This document shows positions 8,439-16,118 of a stretch of 34,923 nt of DNA, piece after piece. A model generated the notes under the pieces. The model had not been told where the DNA came from. It did not search any database and saw only the letters and a program-made list of their open reading frames with translations. The DNA is from Streptomyces atratus. Its GTDB lineage: Bacteria; Actinomycetota; Actinomycetes; Streptomycetales; Streptomycetaceae. The first letter of the stretch is position 1. Every line of letters starts with the position of its first letter. A program made the translations under genes and the position numbers. The stretch is from positions 1 through 34,923 of the forward strand of contig NZ_BMRN01000054.1 of the NCBI RefSeq assembly GCF_014648655.1, given 5' to 3'.

Positions 8439-8494
8439 GTCCACCTCCCCCGGGTGCTGAAGGCACCGCAGTGAAACAGCTACTGGCAGTTGGA

Positions 8495-8662
8495 CTACGC
8501 GTCGCGCCATGCATCGGTGACACAGGCAACCTCGAAGTGCCACCACCCATCGTTCTGGCCGCGGACGAGCAACGGCTCGATCCCACTAAGGTCTGCCTCG
8601 GCCGGCACCGTGAAGGCGACCAACGGGAACTCCCAGCTGACCCTCGCCGCCGCCGTCCTCAC
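8495..8662 (-). CDS. possible 55-residue hypothetical protein
   Basis: A frame from GTG 8662 to TAG, with GAGG 11 nt upstream. The sequence reads like folded protein (SWEFPLVAFTVPAEADLSG, then NDGWWHFEVACVTDAWRDA), more so than the other frames here. No family was recognised. It could also be the C-terminal remnant of a lost gene. Confidence 0.33.
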   Translation of the reverse strand: MRTAAARVSWEFPLVAFTVPAEADLSGIEPLLVRGQNDGWWHFEVACVTDAWRDA

Positions 8663-8942
8663 TCAAACCGAGACCTCACCACCACCCCCGCAGCCGGTCG
8701 CGGACAACGTCATCCCTTTCCGGCCTGTCACCTGACCGCAGCCGACGCCAACCGCTCCGCGTGAGGGCCGACACACGACGCCACCGCCGATCCCGCCGAG
8801 GCCTCGCATGAACGAGCAGCACCTCCAGCACGTCCGCGGCATCAGCGAGCCGGACCTCTCCGCGACGGAACCCTCTACGAAGCTCGCACCGCCCGAAGCA
8901 AGCCCCGCATGACCAGCTCGGCCTTGACAAAGGGCATGGAGG

Positions 8943-8974
8943 AACCCCCGGCCGGGAGAGGTACGGTCGGGGTT
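8943..8974 (-). terminator. hairpin after the AAA+ ATPase gene
   Basis: An inverted repeat of 11 base pairs with one bulged base (AACCCCCGGCCG at 8943-8954 and CGGTCGGGGTT at 8964-8974) starts about 10 nt past the stop codon of the AAA+ ATPase. It is the probable end of the three-gene minus-strand CIS operon. No U-tract is present. Confidence 0.5.
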
Positions 8975-8984
8975 TCCGAAGGCG

Positions 8985-11120
8985 CTACCCTTCGCCCCGT
9001 TCCTGCGCACGATCCAACCAAGGACCGAACTCGCTTTCCAGGACCAGCCGGCCGAGTTTGCGGTACTCCTGGAGCACGGCCGAGACGATCTGCTGCATAC
9101 CCAGCGGTCTCCCGGATTCCGCCGCAAGATATGCAGCGGTCACCGCGCAGGCGCGGATCGACCCTCCCGCCAGCTCGAAGTGTCCCGCGCAGAACTCCAG
9201 GTCGAGTTCCGCCTCGCGTGGGATCGCCGTCCCGAGGCAGCGGTCCCACAGGGCCAGTCGCTGCTGGGCATTCGGCATGGGGAACTCCGCGATCACGTCG
9301 AGGCGGCGGGTGAATGCCTCGTCGAGATTGGCCCGCAGATTGGTGGTGAGCACCGCGATCCCGTCGAAGGACTCCATCCGCTGCAGCAGGTAGGCCGACT
9401 CCACGTTGGCGTGGCGGTCGTGCGCGTCCTTGACCTGTGAGCGCTTCCCGAAGATCGCGTCCGCCTCGTCGAACAGCAGGATGCCGTTGACGTCGGACGC
9501 CTCGACGAAGATCCTTTCGAGATTCTTCTCGGTCTCACCGATGTACTTGTCCACCACGGTGGACAGATCCACGACGTAGAGCTCCATGCCGAGCTCCGAC
9601 GCCACCACTTCGGCGGACATGGTCTTGCCGGTGCCGGACTCACCGGCGAACAGCGCGATGACCCCTCGTCCTCGGCCGCCTCCCGGCCTCATCCGCCACT
9701 GACCGAGCACCTGCTCACGGTGGCGTGCGCGCAGGGCGAGTTCGGACAGCTGGCGAAGGGTTACAGGAGGCAGCACGAGGTCGTCCCAGCCAACCGCGGG
9801 CTCGATGCGGCGGGCAAGCCGTTCGAGCCCTGCTCCGTTCTGTGCCCGAACCGCCGTGCGCAGGTCCTGCGCGTCCACCGGACGCTCCTCCAGGGCCGCC
9901 AGCCGGGAGGCGACGGTGGCGGCCTTGCGCACCTGCTCGGAGTCGAGCCGGTAGGAGGCGGTGGCCTCGATGAGTCCCTCGTCGGCCGACGCGTTCTCGG
10001 CGGGCAGCCCGACAGATGTGCCTGCCTCGGCGAGCGCCCGACGCCACTGCCGCGCCACGCCCGCGGGGGCGGGGGGCAGGACACGGACTGGAACCGGGCT
10101 CTCCCTGGTCCACAGGGGATCCCAGTTCTTCTTCCCGAACGCGATGAGGGGGGCACCGCTGACCGCCGCGCAGAGGCCACCGAGCAGATGGGCTCCCTCG
10201 GGCCGCTCGGGGGTGAGCGATTCGAGCGGCCCGAGGACGACGCCGCCACGGCTCAGCCGGGCCTCAGCCGCCAGGGTCCGTACGAGCTCCGCCGGTTCGG
10301 GAGCGGCGGCGAGTGCCGCGATGTCGACCACCAGCGGACGACGCCCCGCGGCGAGAAGCGCCTCAACTGCCAGTCTGCCGGGGTCGCCTCCCCGGTCGAG
10401 CAGATACACCAGGCCGCTGCCCGTGCCCAACGCCGCTGCGACGCGCAGGGCCTCCGGTCCTGTGTCCGGCTCCTGTTCGGGCCCGACCACATGGACGAGG
10501 CCGCGCAGCCTCCCATCGGGCTCGTCGTCGCCGAGCAGGTACGCGGTGATCCGGTCCGGCACCCGCAGCACCCGCGAGAGCAGCGGGCTGTCGGCCTCCA
10601 AGACCTCCAGCAGTCCGCCCGCGACCAGCGGGGCGGACGGCGAGAACCGGAAGCGGCCGGAGCTCGCGGCGGGCAGCCCGCAGAGTTCGAGCGCCAGACC
10701 GATGGTGGGCCTTCGCCGGGTGAGGTCGTCGTTGAGGTAGCCGTAGAGCCGCTCGAACCGGTTGTCGATGTCCGGGGCCATCGCGACCAGCAGGAGATCC
10801 ATGTCCAGCGGTAGCAGGCCGAAGTTCTCGGCGAGCTGCCGGACCCGGCTCCCGGGCGGGGACGGCGGCGAAGGCTCGGAGCCGTACGCCGGTACGGGCG
10901 CGAACGCGTCGCGGGACTCCACGATCCGCCCGGCCGCCTCGGGGGTGAGGTACTGCCCCCGGTACGGATCGTCCGGTTGCGGGTCGGCGGCCCGCCGGAG
11001 CGCCACAGCGTTCCTGACCCGTTGCTCGACGTGGATCAACCGCTCCCAGAGGTCCTCGATGACCGCTGTCGGGGTGCCGGCCGGTTCACGGACGGCACGG
11101 GTGCCCTGTGTCGTGGTCAT
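8985..11120 (-). CDS. cis15: CIS-associated AAA+ ATPase (Cis15/Afp15-like)
   Basis: This 711-residue ATPase has an N-terminal region (about 1-440) typical of eCIS ATPases, including a degenerate ATPase-like part. The active AAA module is C-terminal: Walker A GESGTGKT (493-500), Walker B ILLFDE (547-552), sensor 1 LTTNLRANLDEAFTRRLD with the Arg finger region (about 590-608), and sensor 2 GGSIRA (652-657). In the Afp/PVC family, such CDC48-like ATPases are encoded in every locus and are thought to aid assembly or disassembly of the particle; the precise role is not settled. The ATG overlaps the stop of the DUF4255 gene as ATGA, so translation is coupled. It is the last gene of its operon. Confidence 0.93.
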   Translation of the reverse strand: MTTTQGTRAVREPAGTPTAVIEDLWERLIHVEQRVRNAVALRRAADPQPDDPYRGQYLTPEAAGRIVESRDAFAPVPAYGSEPSPPSPPGSRVRQLAENFGLLPLDMDLLLVAMAPDIDNRFERLYGYLNDDLTRRRPTIGLALELCGLPAASSGRFRFSPSAPLVAGGLLEVLEADSPLLSRVLRVPDRITAYLLGDDEPDGRLRGLVHVVGPEQEPDTGPEALRVAAALGTGSGLVYLLDRGGDPGRLAVEALLAAGRRPLVVDIAALAAAPEPAELVRTLAAEARLSRGGVVLGPLESLTPERPEGAHLLGGLCAAVSGAPLIAFGKKNWDPLWTRESPVPVRVLPPAPAGVARQWRRALAEAGTSVGLPAENASADEGLIEATASYRLDSEQVRKAATVASRLAALEERPVDAQDLRTAVRAQNGAGLERLARRIEPAVGWDDLVLPPVTLRQLSELALRARHREQVLGQWRMRPGGGRGRGVIALFAGESGTGKTMSAEVVASELGMELYVVDLSTVVDKYIGETEKNLERIFVEASDVNGILLFDEADAIFGKRSQVKDAHDRHANVESAYLLQRMESFDGIAVLTTNLRANLDEAFTRRLDVIAEFPMPNAQQRLALWDRCLGTAIPREAELDLEFCAGHFELAGGSIRACAVTAAYLAAESGRPLGMQQIVSAVLQEYRKLGRLVLESEFGPWLDRAQERGEG

Positions 11121-11821
11121 CGAGCCGCGCCCCCGCGCCTGCGCCGGCCGGGCGGCAACTGCCGTTCCCGCTCTGCCGCGAAGCCCTGCCCGCCGGGGTC
11201 GGACGCCCCGTCGTAGCGCAGCCGGCGCCCAGGTCCCGCATCGTCGCCGTCGCGTGCGGGCGCGGTCTTCACCACCAGCCCTTCGGTGACCGGCGGGCCG
11301 GCGGAAGTCCGTTCACCGGCCAGCGGTGCCCACACACGCAGGTCGATCGCGGCCTTGAGCTCGCCGCCGAGCGCGGACCAGACGTCCGAGGCGGACGGCC
11401 CGTCGGTGCCCGGACCCGCCGCCTCGATCTCCACGGCCAGCCCGAGCTCGGCGAGGCTGCCCATGTGCATGCGGGCGGGCAGGACGTCCGTCCGCACGAG
11501 GCAGCGCAACACCTCGGAGAGCAGGCGGTGTTCGTCCTGCGGGCGATTGGTCCAGGCGGTCACCAGATAGGTCAGCTCGAACCAGCGCGGCGGAGTCCGC
11601 CAGCCGATGACCATTCCTTGGTCGTCGTGCTCCTCGGCCGTGCCGGTACGGCGGCGGGTCGCATCCTCGCGGATGCGGTGGAGGAAGACGCTGATCGTGG
11701 GGGCGTTGCGCCGGGCGGACCAGTCCTTCGTCGGTGCGTCGAAGACCAGGTCGACGCCGTTCTCCTGGAGGCCGGCGTCGACCAGCAACAGCCGCAGCCC
11801 CTCGTCCACTTCGTGGATCAC
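11117..11821 (-). CDS. cis16: DUF4255/Pvc16-N protein (Cis16/Afp16-like tail terminator)
   Basis: This 234-residue protein has the Pvc16_N (DUF4255) fold in residues about 1-180: VIHEVDEGLRLLL at the start, VDLVFDAPTKDW, then a WFELTYLVTAW core strand and LAELGLAVEIEAAG. The last 50 residues are basic and disordered. In the Afp system the equivalent protein caps the tube/sheath end and sets particle completion. GTG 11821 overlaps the stop of the secreted propeller gene (GTGA) and its own stop overlaps the ATPase start (ATGA), so the three proteins are made in a fixed order. It is an essential structural or assembly component by family precedent. Confidence 0.88.
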   Translation of the reverse strand: MIHEVDEGLRLLLVDAGLQENGVDLVFDAPTKDWSARRNAPTISVFLHRIREDATRRRTGTAEEHDDQGMVIGWRTPPRWFELTYLVTAWTNRPQDEHRLLSEVLRCLVRTDVLPARMHMGSLAELGLAVEIEAAGPGTDGPSASDVWSALGGELKAAIDLRVWAPLAGERTSAGPPVTEGLVVKTAPARDGDDAGPGRRLRYDGASDPGGQGFAAERERQLPPGRRRRGGAAR

Positions 11822-14800
11822 CTGCGCCCCACCTCGTCCGGCGGGACAATGGTGCCGCTGACCACCAGGAAGGGCGTGGTGACCGGGCTGAACCCCGGTC
11901 CTTCGGCGGTGATCGTGCGCGGCCCCGTCTGGTCCTTCGCCAGGATCAGCAGCTGCGCGATGAACGTACGGTCCCGGCGCGGGACGGCGGGCGGTGCGGC
12001 TGCCGTGATCCCGGGCTTCCAGGAGAGCTTCACCGGTGCTCCGGGCGGAAAGTCCTTGCCCCGTACGGAGGTGACGAACCCCGGTTTGCCGACGGCGGGC
12101 ACCGCGATGATCCGGGGCTGGAGAATGCGCAGCGGTTTCCTGGACACGTTGTCGCCGGTGTCGGCGTCGGTACCGGTCGTGGTCAGCGTTCCAGTGATGG
12201 TCGTCCTCAGTGCCCGGTCCGGCTTGAGCACGACACGGATGACCGTGGAGGCGCCCGGTGCCAGGTCGGGCAGCGTGCACACCCCGGCGGCGCAACCCGC
12301 CGGAAGCGGACCCGCCGGGATCCGCGCGGGCAGTCCGAGCCTCAGCCGCAGGCCGGTGGCGAGCGCGTTCCGGCCGTTGCGCACGGTGTACGTCACCACC
12401 ACCCGGCCGCCGACGAAGCCGGGACTGGGCTGTGCCCGCACCGTGACCGCGGGCCCCGCCTCGGGTTCGGGCGGCAGCGGGGCCGGAGGCCGGGGCGGCG
12501 AGGTCGTGGGAGACGGGGTGGGCGTCGGTGTCTCAGGCACGTCCTGGACCGGGACGCTCGTCCCGGTGGCGTTGTCCGTGGGGTTCGGGTCGACCACGGC
12601 CCCGGTGACCGACCAGCCGATCCGCTGGTCCCCCGTCGTCACGCCGGTCAGCCGAGCGGTGACCTCCACACCGGTCCCCGGCCGGAGCACGCCCAGGTCG
12701 CACTGGGGCGACCCGGCAGCACAGGGCCCGGCCGGGGTGGTGAGCTCCTCCAGGCGCACTCCGGGTGGGGCGTCGACGGTCAACACGGTGCCGGGCGAAG
12801 GTGCGGGACCCCGGTTGGTGACGGTGACCGTCACCGATACGGAGGAACCGACCTCCACCGCGGGTGCGGTGGGCGGCGCGGTCAGGGACAGGTCGACCGA
12901 CTGCTGGAAGGCGGGCTCCTTCTGCCGCCCGGCAAGTCTTTCGCCGAACGGCGTCAGCGTGCCGGAGGAGAGGTCGAGCATGGACAGCTGCTCCGGGGAG
13001 TTCGATGCGAGCGCTCTGCGCGAGCTCAGCACCAGCCGTCCGGAGTCCGGCGACCAGGCCACGTCGCGGGGCTGGAACGGCCCGGTCCGCGAGGTGTCGG
13101 GGATGTCCTGACGGCATGCGTCGGGGTTGTTCCGCTGGACGGACGGAAGCACGACCCGGCACTCGCCGCCGGTGAGCGAGGTCACGACGACGCCGGCGCG
13201 CTCGTTGACCTGGCCGCCGCCGTCCTTGCGGTTGAAGGCGAGCTTGCTGCCGTCGGGGGAGAAGGCGGGACTGTCGTCGATCTTCTTGCATTCACCGGGG
13301 CAGATGGTGACGCTGAGGTCCCGCTGCTGGTCGAGCGCCGCCACCGGCACGGTCCAGACGTGCTTGATGCCGCCGAGGCCCCGGATCACGTGGTTGCGGG
13401 TGAAGGCGAGGGTGGTTCCGTCCGACGACCAGGTCGGTTGCGCGTCACCTCCTGCCAACTGCCCTTCCGGCGGGACGATCCTGCCGACGATCGCTCCCGT
13501 GGCGACGTCCGCGATGAGAATGCTGCTCGGCCCCGGCTGCCCGTCGACCCTGCCGGGGGAGGTCCTGGTGAACGCCAGCTTGGTGCCGTCCGGCGAGAAC
13601 GTGGGGTCGGTGTCCCAGTCACGGGGACCGCGCCCGGCGAGCGGCATCGCTGCCTCGTGGGAACCCTCGGTGTCGGCCAGCCAGATCCGTTCGACGCGCT
13701 CCTTCTCCTGACCCTCGAAGCGGGTCAGGACGATGCGCCTGCCGTCCGGTGTGTAGTTCTGCCGCTCGGTCCACGGGTCGTACGCCGCCGCCGGGTTGAA
13801 CAGTGGGTCCTTGGTGGGGTCGGTGTTCGTATTGGCCTCCGGGTCCTCCTTCAGGATGGAGAGTCCGAGGTCCCGCGGGTCCGAGCCGTCCTGCCTGACG
13901 TCCTGGAGCGTCACGTCGTTCGCCTCGCGGGAGGTCCGTCGTGCCACGACGACGGTCCCGGAGTCCGGGGGCCCGAGCCAGGTGGGCGATTCGACCGCAC
14001 GGTCCTCACCGAGCTCCAGGCTCGGCTCGGTCCCGTCGAAGGCGGTCGTCCGGTAGACGTGCTCGTAGTCCTTGCACCCGCAGGTCGTGTCGGGGCTGAG
14101 GAAGAGCAGGCCGTTTCCGTCCGGCAGCCAGGCGGCCGAGCGGGTGCGCCAGCCGGCCTGGACACCGGCCAGCAGCGGTCGGTCGGTTCCGAGACCCTCG
14201 GTCACCCGGAGCCTGGGTCCCGTCGTCTCGTCAGTGGTGAGGGTGTACGCGACGCGAGCGCGGTGGGAGTCGTCGTCCACCGGGTTCCACTCCGGCTCGG
14301 TCGCGTCGCCGGGCGGGCCGTCACTGATCACCCTCGCCGCGCCGCCGGCCACGGCCCGTTCGTATATCACCCCGCTCCGCCCGGGACCGGAGTCACAGGA
14401 GTACGCGATCCGCGAGCCGTCCGGGGAGAACGTCGGGGAGGTCTCGTTGTTGGGGGTGTCCGTCAGCCGCCGCAGGCCGGAGCCGTCGATGCCGACGGTC
14501 CACAGGTCGCGCTGGACCACATCACCCGGCCCCCGCACCGCGGAGTCGAACACCACCGTCCGTCCGTCCGGGGAGAGTTCGGGGTGTGCGGCGTCCAGGC
14601 CGGTGGTGAGCTTGCGCACCGCGCCGTTCGCTTCACGCACGTACACCTGTGGTCGCACGGCGTCGCGCAGACCGGTGAAGACCAGCACCTCACCGCGTGC
14701 GAAGGGGTCCTGGTCGTAGTGGGCCGGTCCGGGACCGAACAGCGGGGCACTGGTGGCCGGGTCGGCGACCCGGCCGAGGCTGCGGTGTTCGGTCCCTGCG

Positions 14801-14970
14801 TAGGCGATGCGTCCGATATCCGCCGGGCTCTCGTCCGCCGCCGCGGCCAGCCTCGGCGCACCGTGCGGGGCGGACGCGGAACCCGCCACCAGTAACGGTG
14901 CCAACAGCACCACGGCGCCCGTCAGTCGGCCCAGCCGGGTACGCCTCACCGGGCCAGCAGTGCCGGTCAC
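11818..14970 (-). CDS. secreted TolB-like propeller protein with Ig-like/DUF11 repeats
   Basis: This 1050-residue protein starts with a signal peptide: basic RRTRLGRL, hydrophobic LTGAVVLLAPLLVAG, then a SASA cleavage region. Residues about 60-640 carry many PD40/TolB-like blades (repeated LSPDGRTVVF, FSPDGSRIAY, FSPDGTKLAF, FSPDGSKLAFN). Residues about 690-800 form a DUF11/CARDB-like domain (VEVGSSVSVTVTVTNRGPAP). A Pro/Thr linker (PTPTPSPTTSPPRP) and two more Ig-like domains follow. GTG 14970 was chosen for its GAGG 6 nt upstream and because it gives a proper signal peptide; the frame is open much further upstream without coding character. Similar 'hydrolytic' or TolB-like proteins are found in other Streptomyces CIS loci, as I recall. 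It should act outside the membrane, binding protein or sugar; no catalytic motif was seen. Confidence 0.85.
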   Translation of the reverse strand: MTGTAGPVRRTRLGRLTGAVVLLAPLLVAGSASAPHGAPRLAAAADESPADIGRIAYAGTEHRSLGRVADPATSAPLFGPGPAHYDQDPFARGEVLVFTGLRDAVRPQVYVREANGAVRKLTTGLDAAHPELSPDGRTVVFDSAVRGPGDVVQRDLWTVGIDGSGLRRLTDTPNNETSPTFSPDGSRIAYSCDSGPGRSGVIYERAVAGGAARVISDGPPGDATEPEWNPVDDDSHRARVAYTLTTDETTGPRLRVTEGLGTDRPLLAGVQAGWRTRSAAWLPDGNGLLFLSPDTTCGCKDYEHVYRTTAFDGTEPSLELGEDRAVESPTWLGPPDSGTVVVARRTSREANDVTLQDVRQDGSDPRDLGLSILKEDPEANTNTDPTKDPLFNPAAAYDPWTERQNYTPDGRRIVLTRFEGQEKERVERIWLADTEGSHEAAMPLAGRGPRDWDTDPTFSPDGTKLAFTRTSPGRVDGQPGPSSILIADVATGAIVGRIVPPEGQLAGGDAQPTWSSDGTTLAFTRNHVIRGLGGIKHVWTVPVAALDQQRDLSVTICPGECKKIDDSPAFSPDGSKLAFNRKDGGGQVNERAGVVVTSLTGGECRVVLPSVQRNNPDACRQDIPDTSRTGPFQPRDVAWSPDSGRLVLSSRRALASNSPEQLSMLDLSSGTLTPFGERLAGRQKEPAFQQSVDLSLTAPPTAPAVEVGSSVSVTVTVTNRGPAPSPGTVLTVDAPPGVRLEELTTPAGPCAAGSPQCDLGVLRPGTGVEVTARLTGVTTGDQRIGWSVTGAVVDPNPTDNATGTSVPVQDVPETPTPTPSPTTSPPRPPAPLPPEPEAGPAVTVRAQPSPGFVGGRVVVTYTVRNGRNALATGLRLRLGLPARIPAGPLPAGCAAGVCTLPDLAPGASTVIRVVLKPDRALRTTITGTLTTTGTDADTGDNVSRKPLRILQPRIIAVPAVGKPGFVTSVRGKDFPPGAPVKLSWKPGITAAAPPAVPRRDRTFIAQLLILAKDQTGPRTITAEGPGFSPVTTPFLVVSGTIVPPDEVGRR

Positions 14971-15185
14971 GGCCCACCTCACAGTCCTGTTGATGACTCT
15001 CCACGACAAGCATCGTGCCCGCGCGGGGCGGAAGACAGGTCCGGAGTACCCGGAGCGGGGGAAGGGGCTGTTGCCCTTTGCGGCGCCCTCCAGGCCCCCC
15101 GCCCGGCCACTCCTGCCCCGAAGCACCGGCGCGCCCCCGCGCGGCGACGTCCGTACGCCGTCCGCACGGGAGCCCGTGGCAGGAC

Positions 15186-15914
15186 TCAGATGAGCCCGTG
15201 TCGCATGGCGTAGCCGACGGCGTGGGCCCGGTTGCGCAGTTCGAGCCGTGTCGTCACCTCGTGCAGAACGTTCTTGACGGTGCGTTCGGAGTACGAGGTC
15301 TTCTGTGCGATCTCCGCGGTGCCGTAGCCCTCCGACACCAGCCTGATCATCTCCGCCTCCCGCGTCGTGAGGGTGGAGAGCGAGAGTCCCCGGGGGTCGA
15401 GGACCGTGCGCTGGAGGCTGCTGACATGGGTGAGGAGCTTTCCGAGCAGGTCGCCCGGCAACACTCCTTCGCCGTTCGCCATCGCCGTCACCAGGTGGAC
15501 AAGACTGTCCTGGTCGGCCTCCCCGCGCCTCAGCACGGCGGCGACGCCGCACTCGATCATGGTCTGGAGCGCGCCCGACTCGAAGAAGCCGACGACGAGT
15601 CCGGTGCGGGTCGCGGTGTTGCGCTGGAGACGGTGCAGGAGCTGGACGGTGGGCTCGTCCACCATGTCCACCACTACCAAGGAGACTTGGGCCTGGTCTG
15701 CCTCTGACTCCGCTATCAGCTCTATCTCGGGCCGTGTGCGTAATTGGTGAACCACGCCGGTCCGCAGGATCAGGTCCTCCGCGTACACCGCTACGGAAAG
15801 TCTGCTCCCGGGAGTCCCATGGGCGCTTCCTTCGGCGGAGTAATCCGGTTTGGCGGGCCTGCGGTACTGGCCGCGCTCCGCTGCTCTGCTCATCGTTTCT
15901 GGTGTCGTCGTCAT
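15186..15914 (-). CDS. LuxR/NarL-type response-regulator-like transcription factor
   Basis: This 242-residue protein has a disordered N-terminus (1-38), a receiver-like domain (about 39-150) and a GerE-type helix-turn-helix (about 180-240: LTTREAEMIRLVSEG, AEIAQKTSYSERTVKNVLHEV). In the receiver, an acidic pair (E46, D47) and a candidate phospho-Asp (D83 in VVVDMVD) are present, but the conserved Lys near strand 5 is not evident (AVLRRGE). It may therefore be an atypical receiver not using a partner kinase; no kinase gene is adjacent. It sits between the two divergent CIS arms and is the obvious candidate for their regulator. ATG 15914 is used; ATG 15893 is possible. Confidence 0.9.
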   Translation of the reverse strand: MTTTPETMSRAAERGQYRRPAKPDYSAEGSAHGTPGSRLSVAVYAEDLILRTGVVHQLRTRPEIELIAESEADQAQVSLVVVDMVDEPTVQLLHRLQRNTATRTGLVVGFFESGALQTMIECGVAAVLRRGEADQDSLVHLVTAMANGEGVLPGDLLGKLLTHVSSLQRTVLDPRGLSLSTLTTREAEMIRLVSEGYGTAEIAQKTSYSERTVKNVLHEVTTRLELRNRAHAVGYAMRHGLI

Positions 15915-16118
15915 TCGTTTACGTGCCTGTCTTCCTCAGGTGCTTCCGTCCGATACGCCGGATTCCGCTCTCGACCGCGTCGTCCTCCGGCACGGTGACC
16001 GGGCCCGGGGAGGGGTCGCCAGGACATCGTGCCGTTGTGCCGTCGGGGCACCACCCGTGCCCGATCGTTGCCCTCGCGTCTCTGCCGCGCAGCCGCAGGG
16101 ACGGCCTAACGTCGCATC
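15915..16118. promoter_or_regulatory. divergent intergenic region between regulator and CIS plus arm
   Basis: The regulator and the first plus-arm gene are read away from each other here, so both promoters should lie in these 204 bases. A TAACGT hexamer (16107-16112) ends 6 nt before the GTG at 16119, the spacing expected of a -10 box for a leaderless mRNA. No clear ribosome binding site or -35 box is present. Confidence 0.4.

Larger units (their letters stand above)
8004..8984. other. intergenic/degenerate region with several short ORFs
   Basis: About 980 bases lie between the ABC ATPase and the AAA+ ATPase, both on the minus strand. No full-size gene was recognised. Four short minus-strand ORFs (8108-8248, 8175-8303, 8358-8438, 8495-8662) read reasonably and two have strong ribosome binding sites. 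On the plus strand a 34-residue frame from ATG 8809 also exists but has no supporting motif. The mixture of short plausible frames could be a small-peptide operon or a decayed gene. Confidence 0.5.

Noticed and set aside
11734..14895. 1053-residue plus-strand open frame
   Set aside because: Antisense shadow of the secreted propeller gene; composition is typical of frame shadows in high-GC DNA.
14971..15552. Upstream extension of the propeller gene frame to a GTG at 15552
   Set aside because: It would overlap the LuxR-type gene, lacks coding character and would bury the signal peptide; the GTG at 14970 with GAGG fits better.
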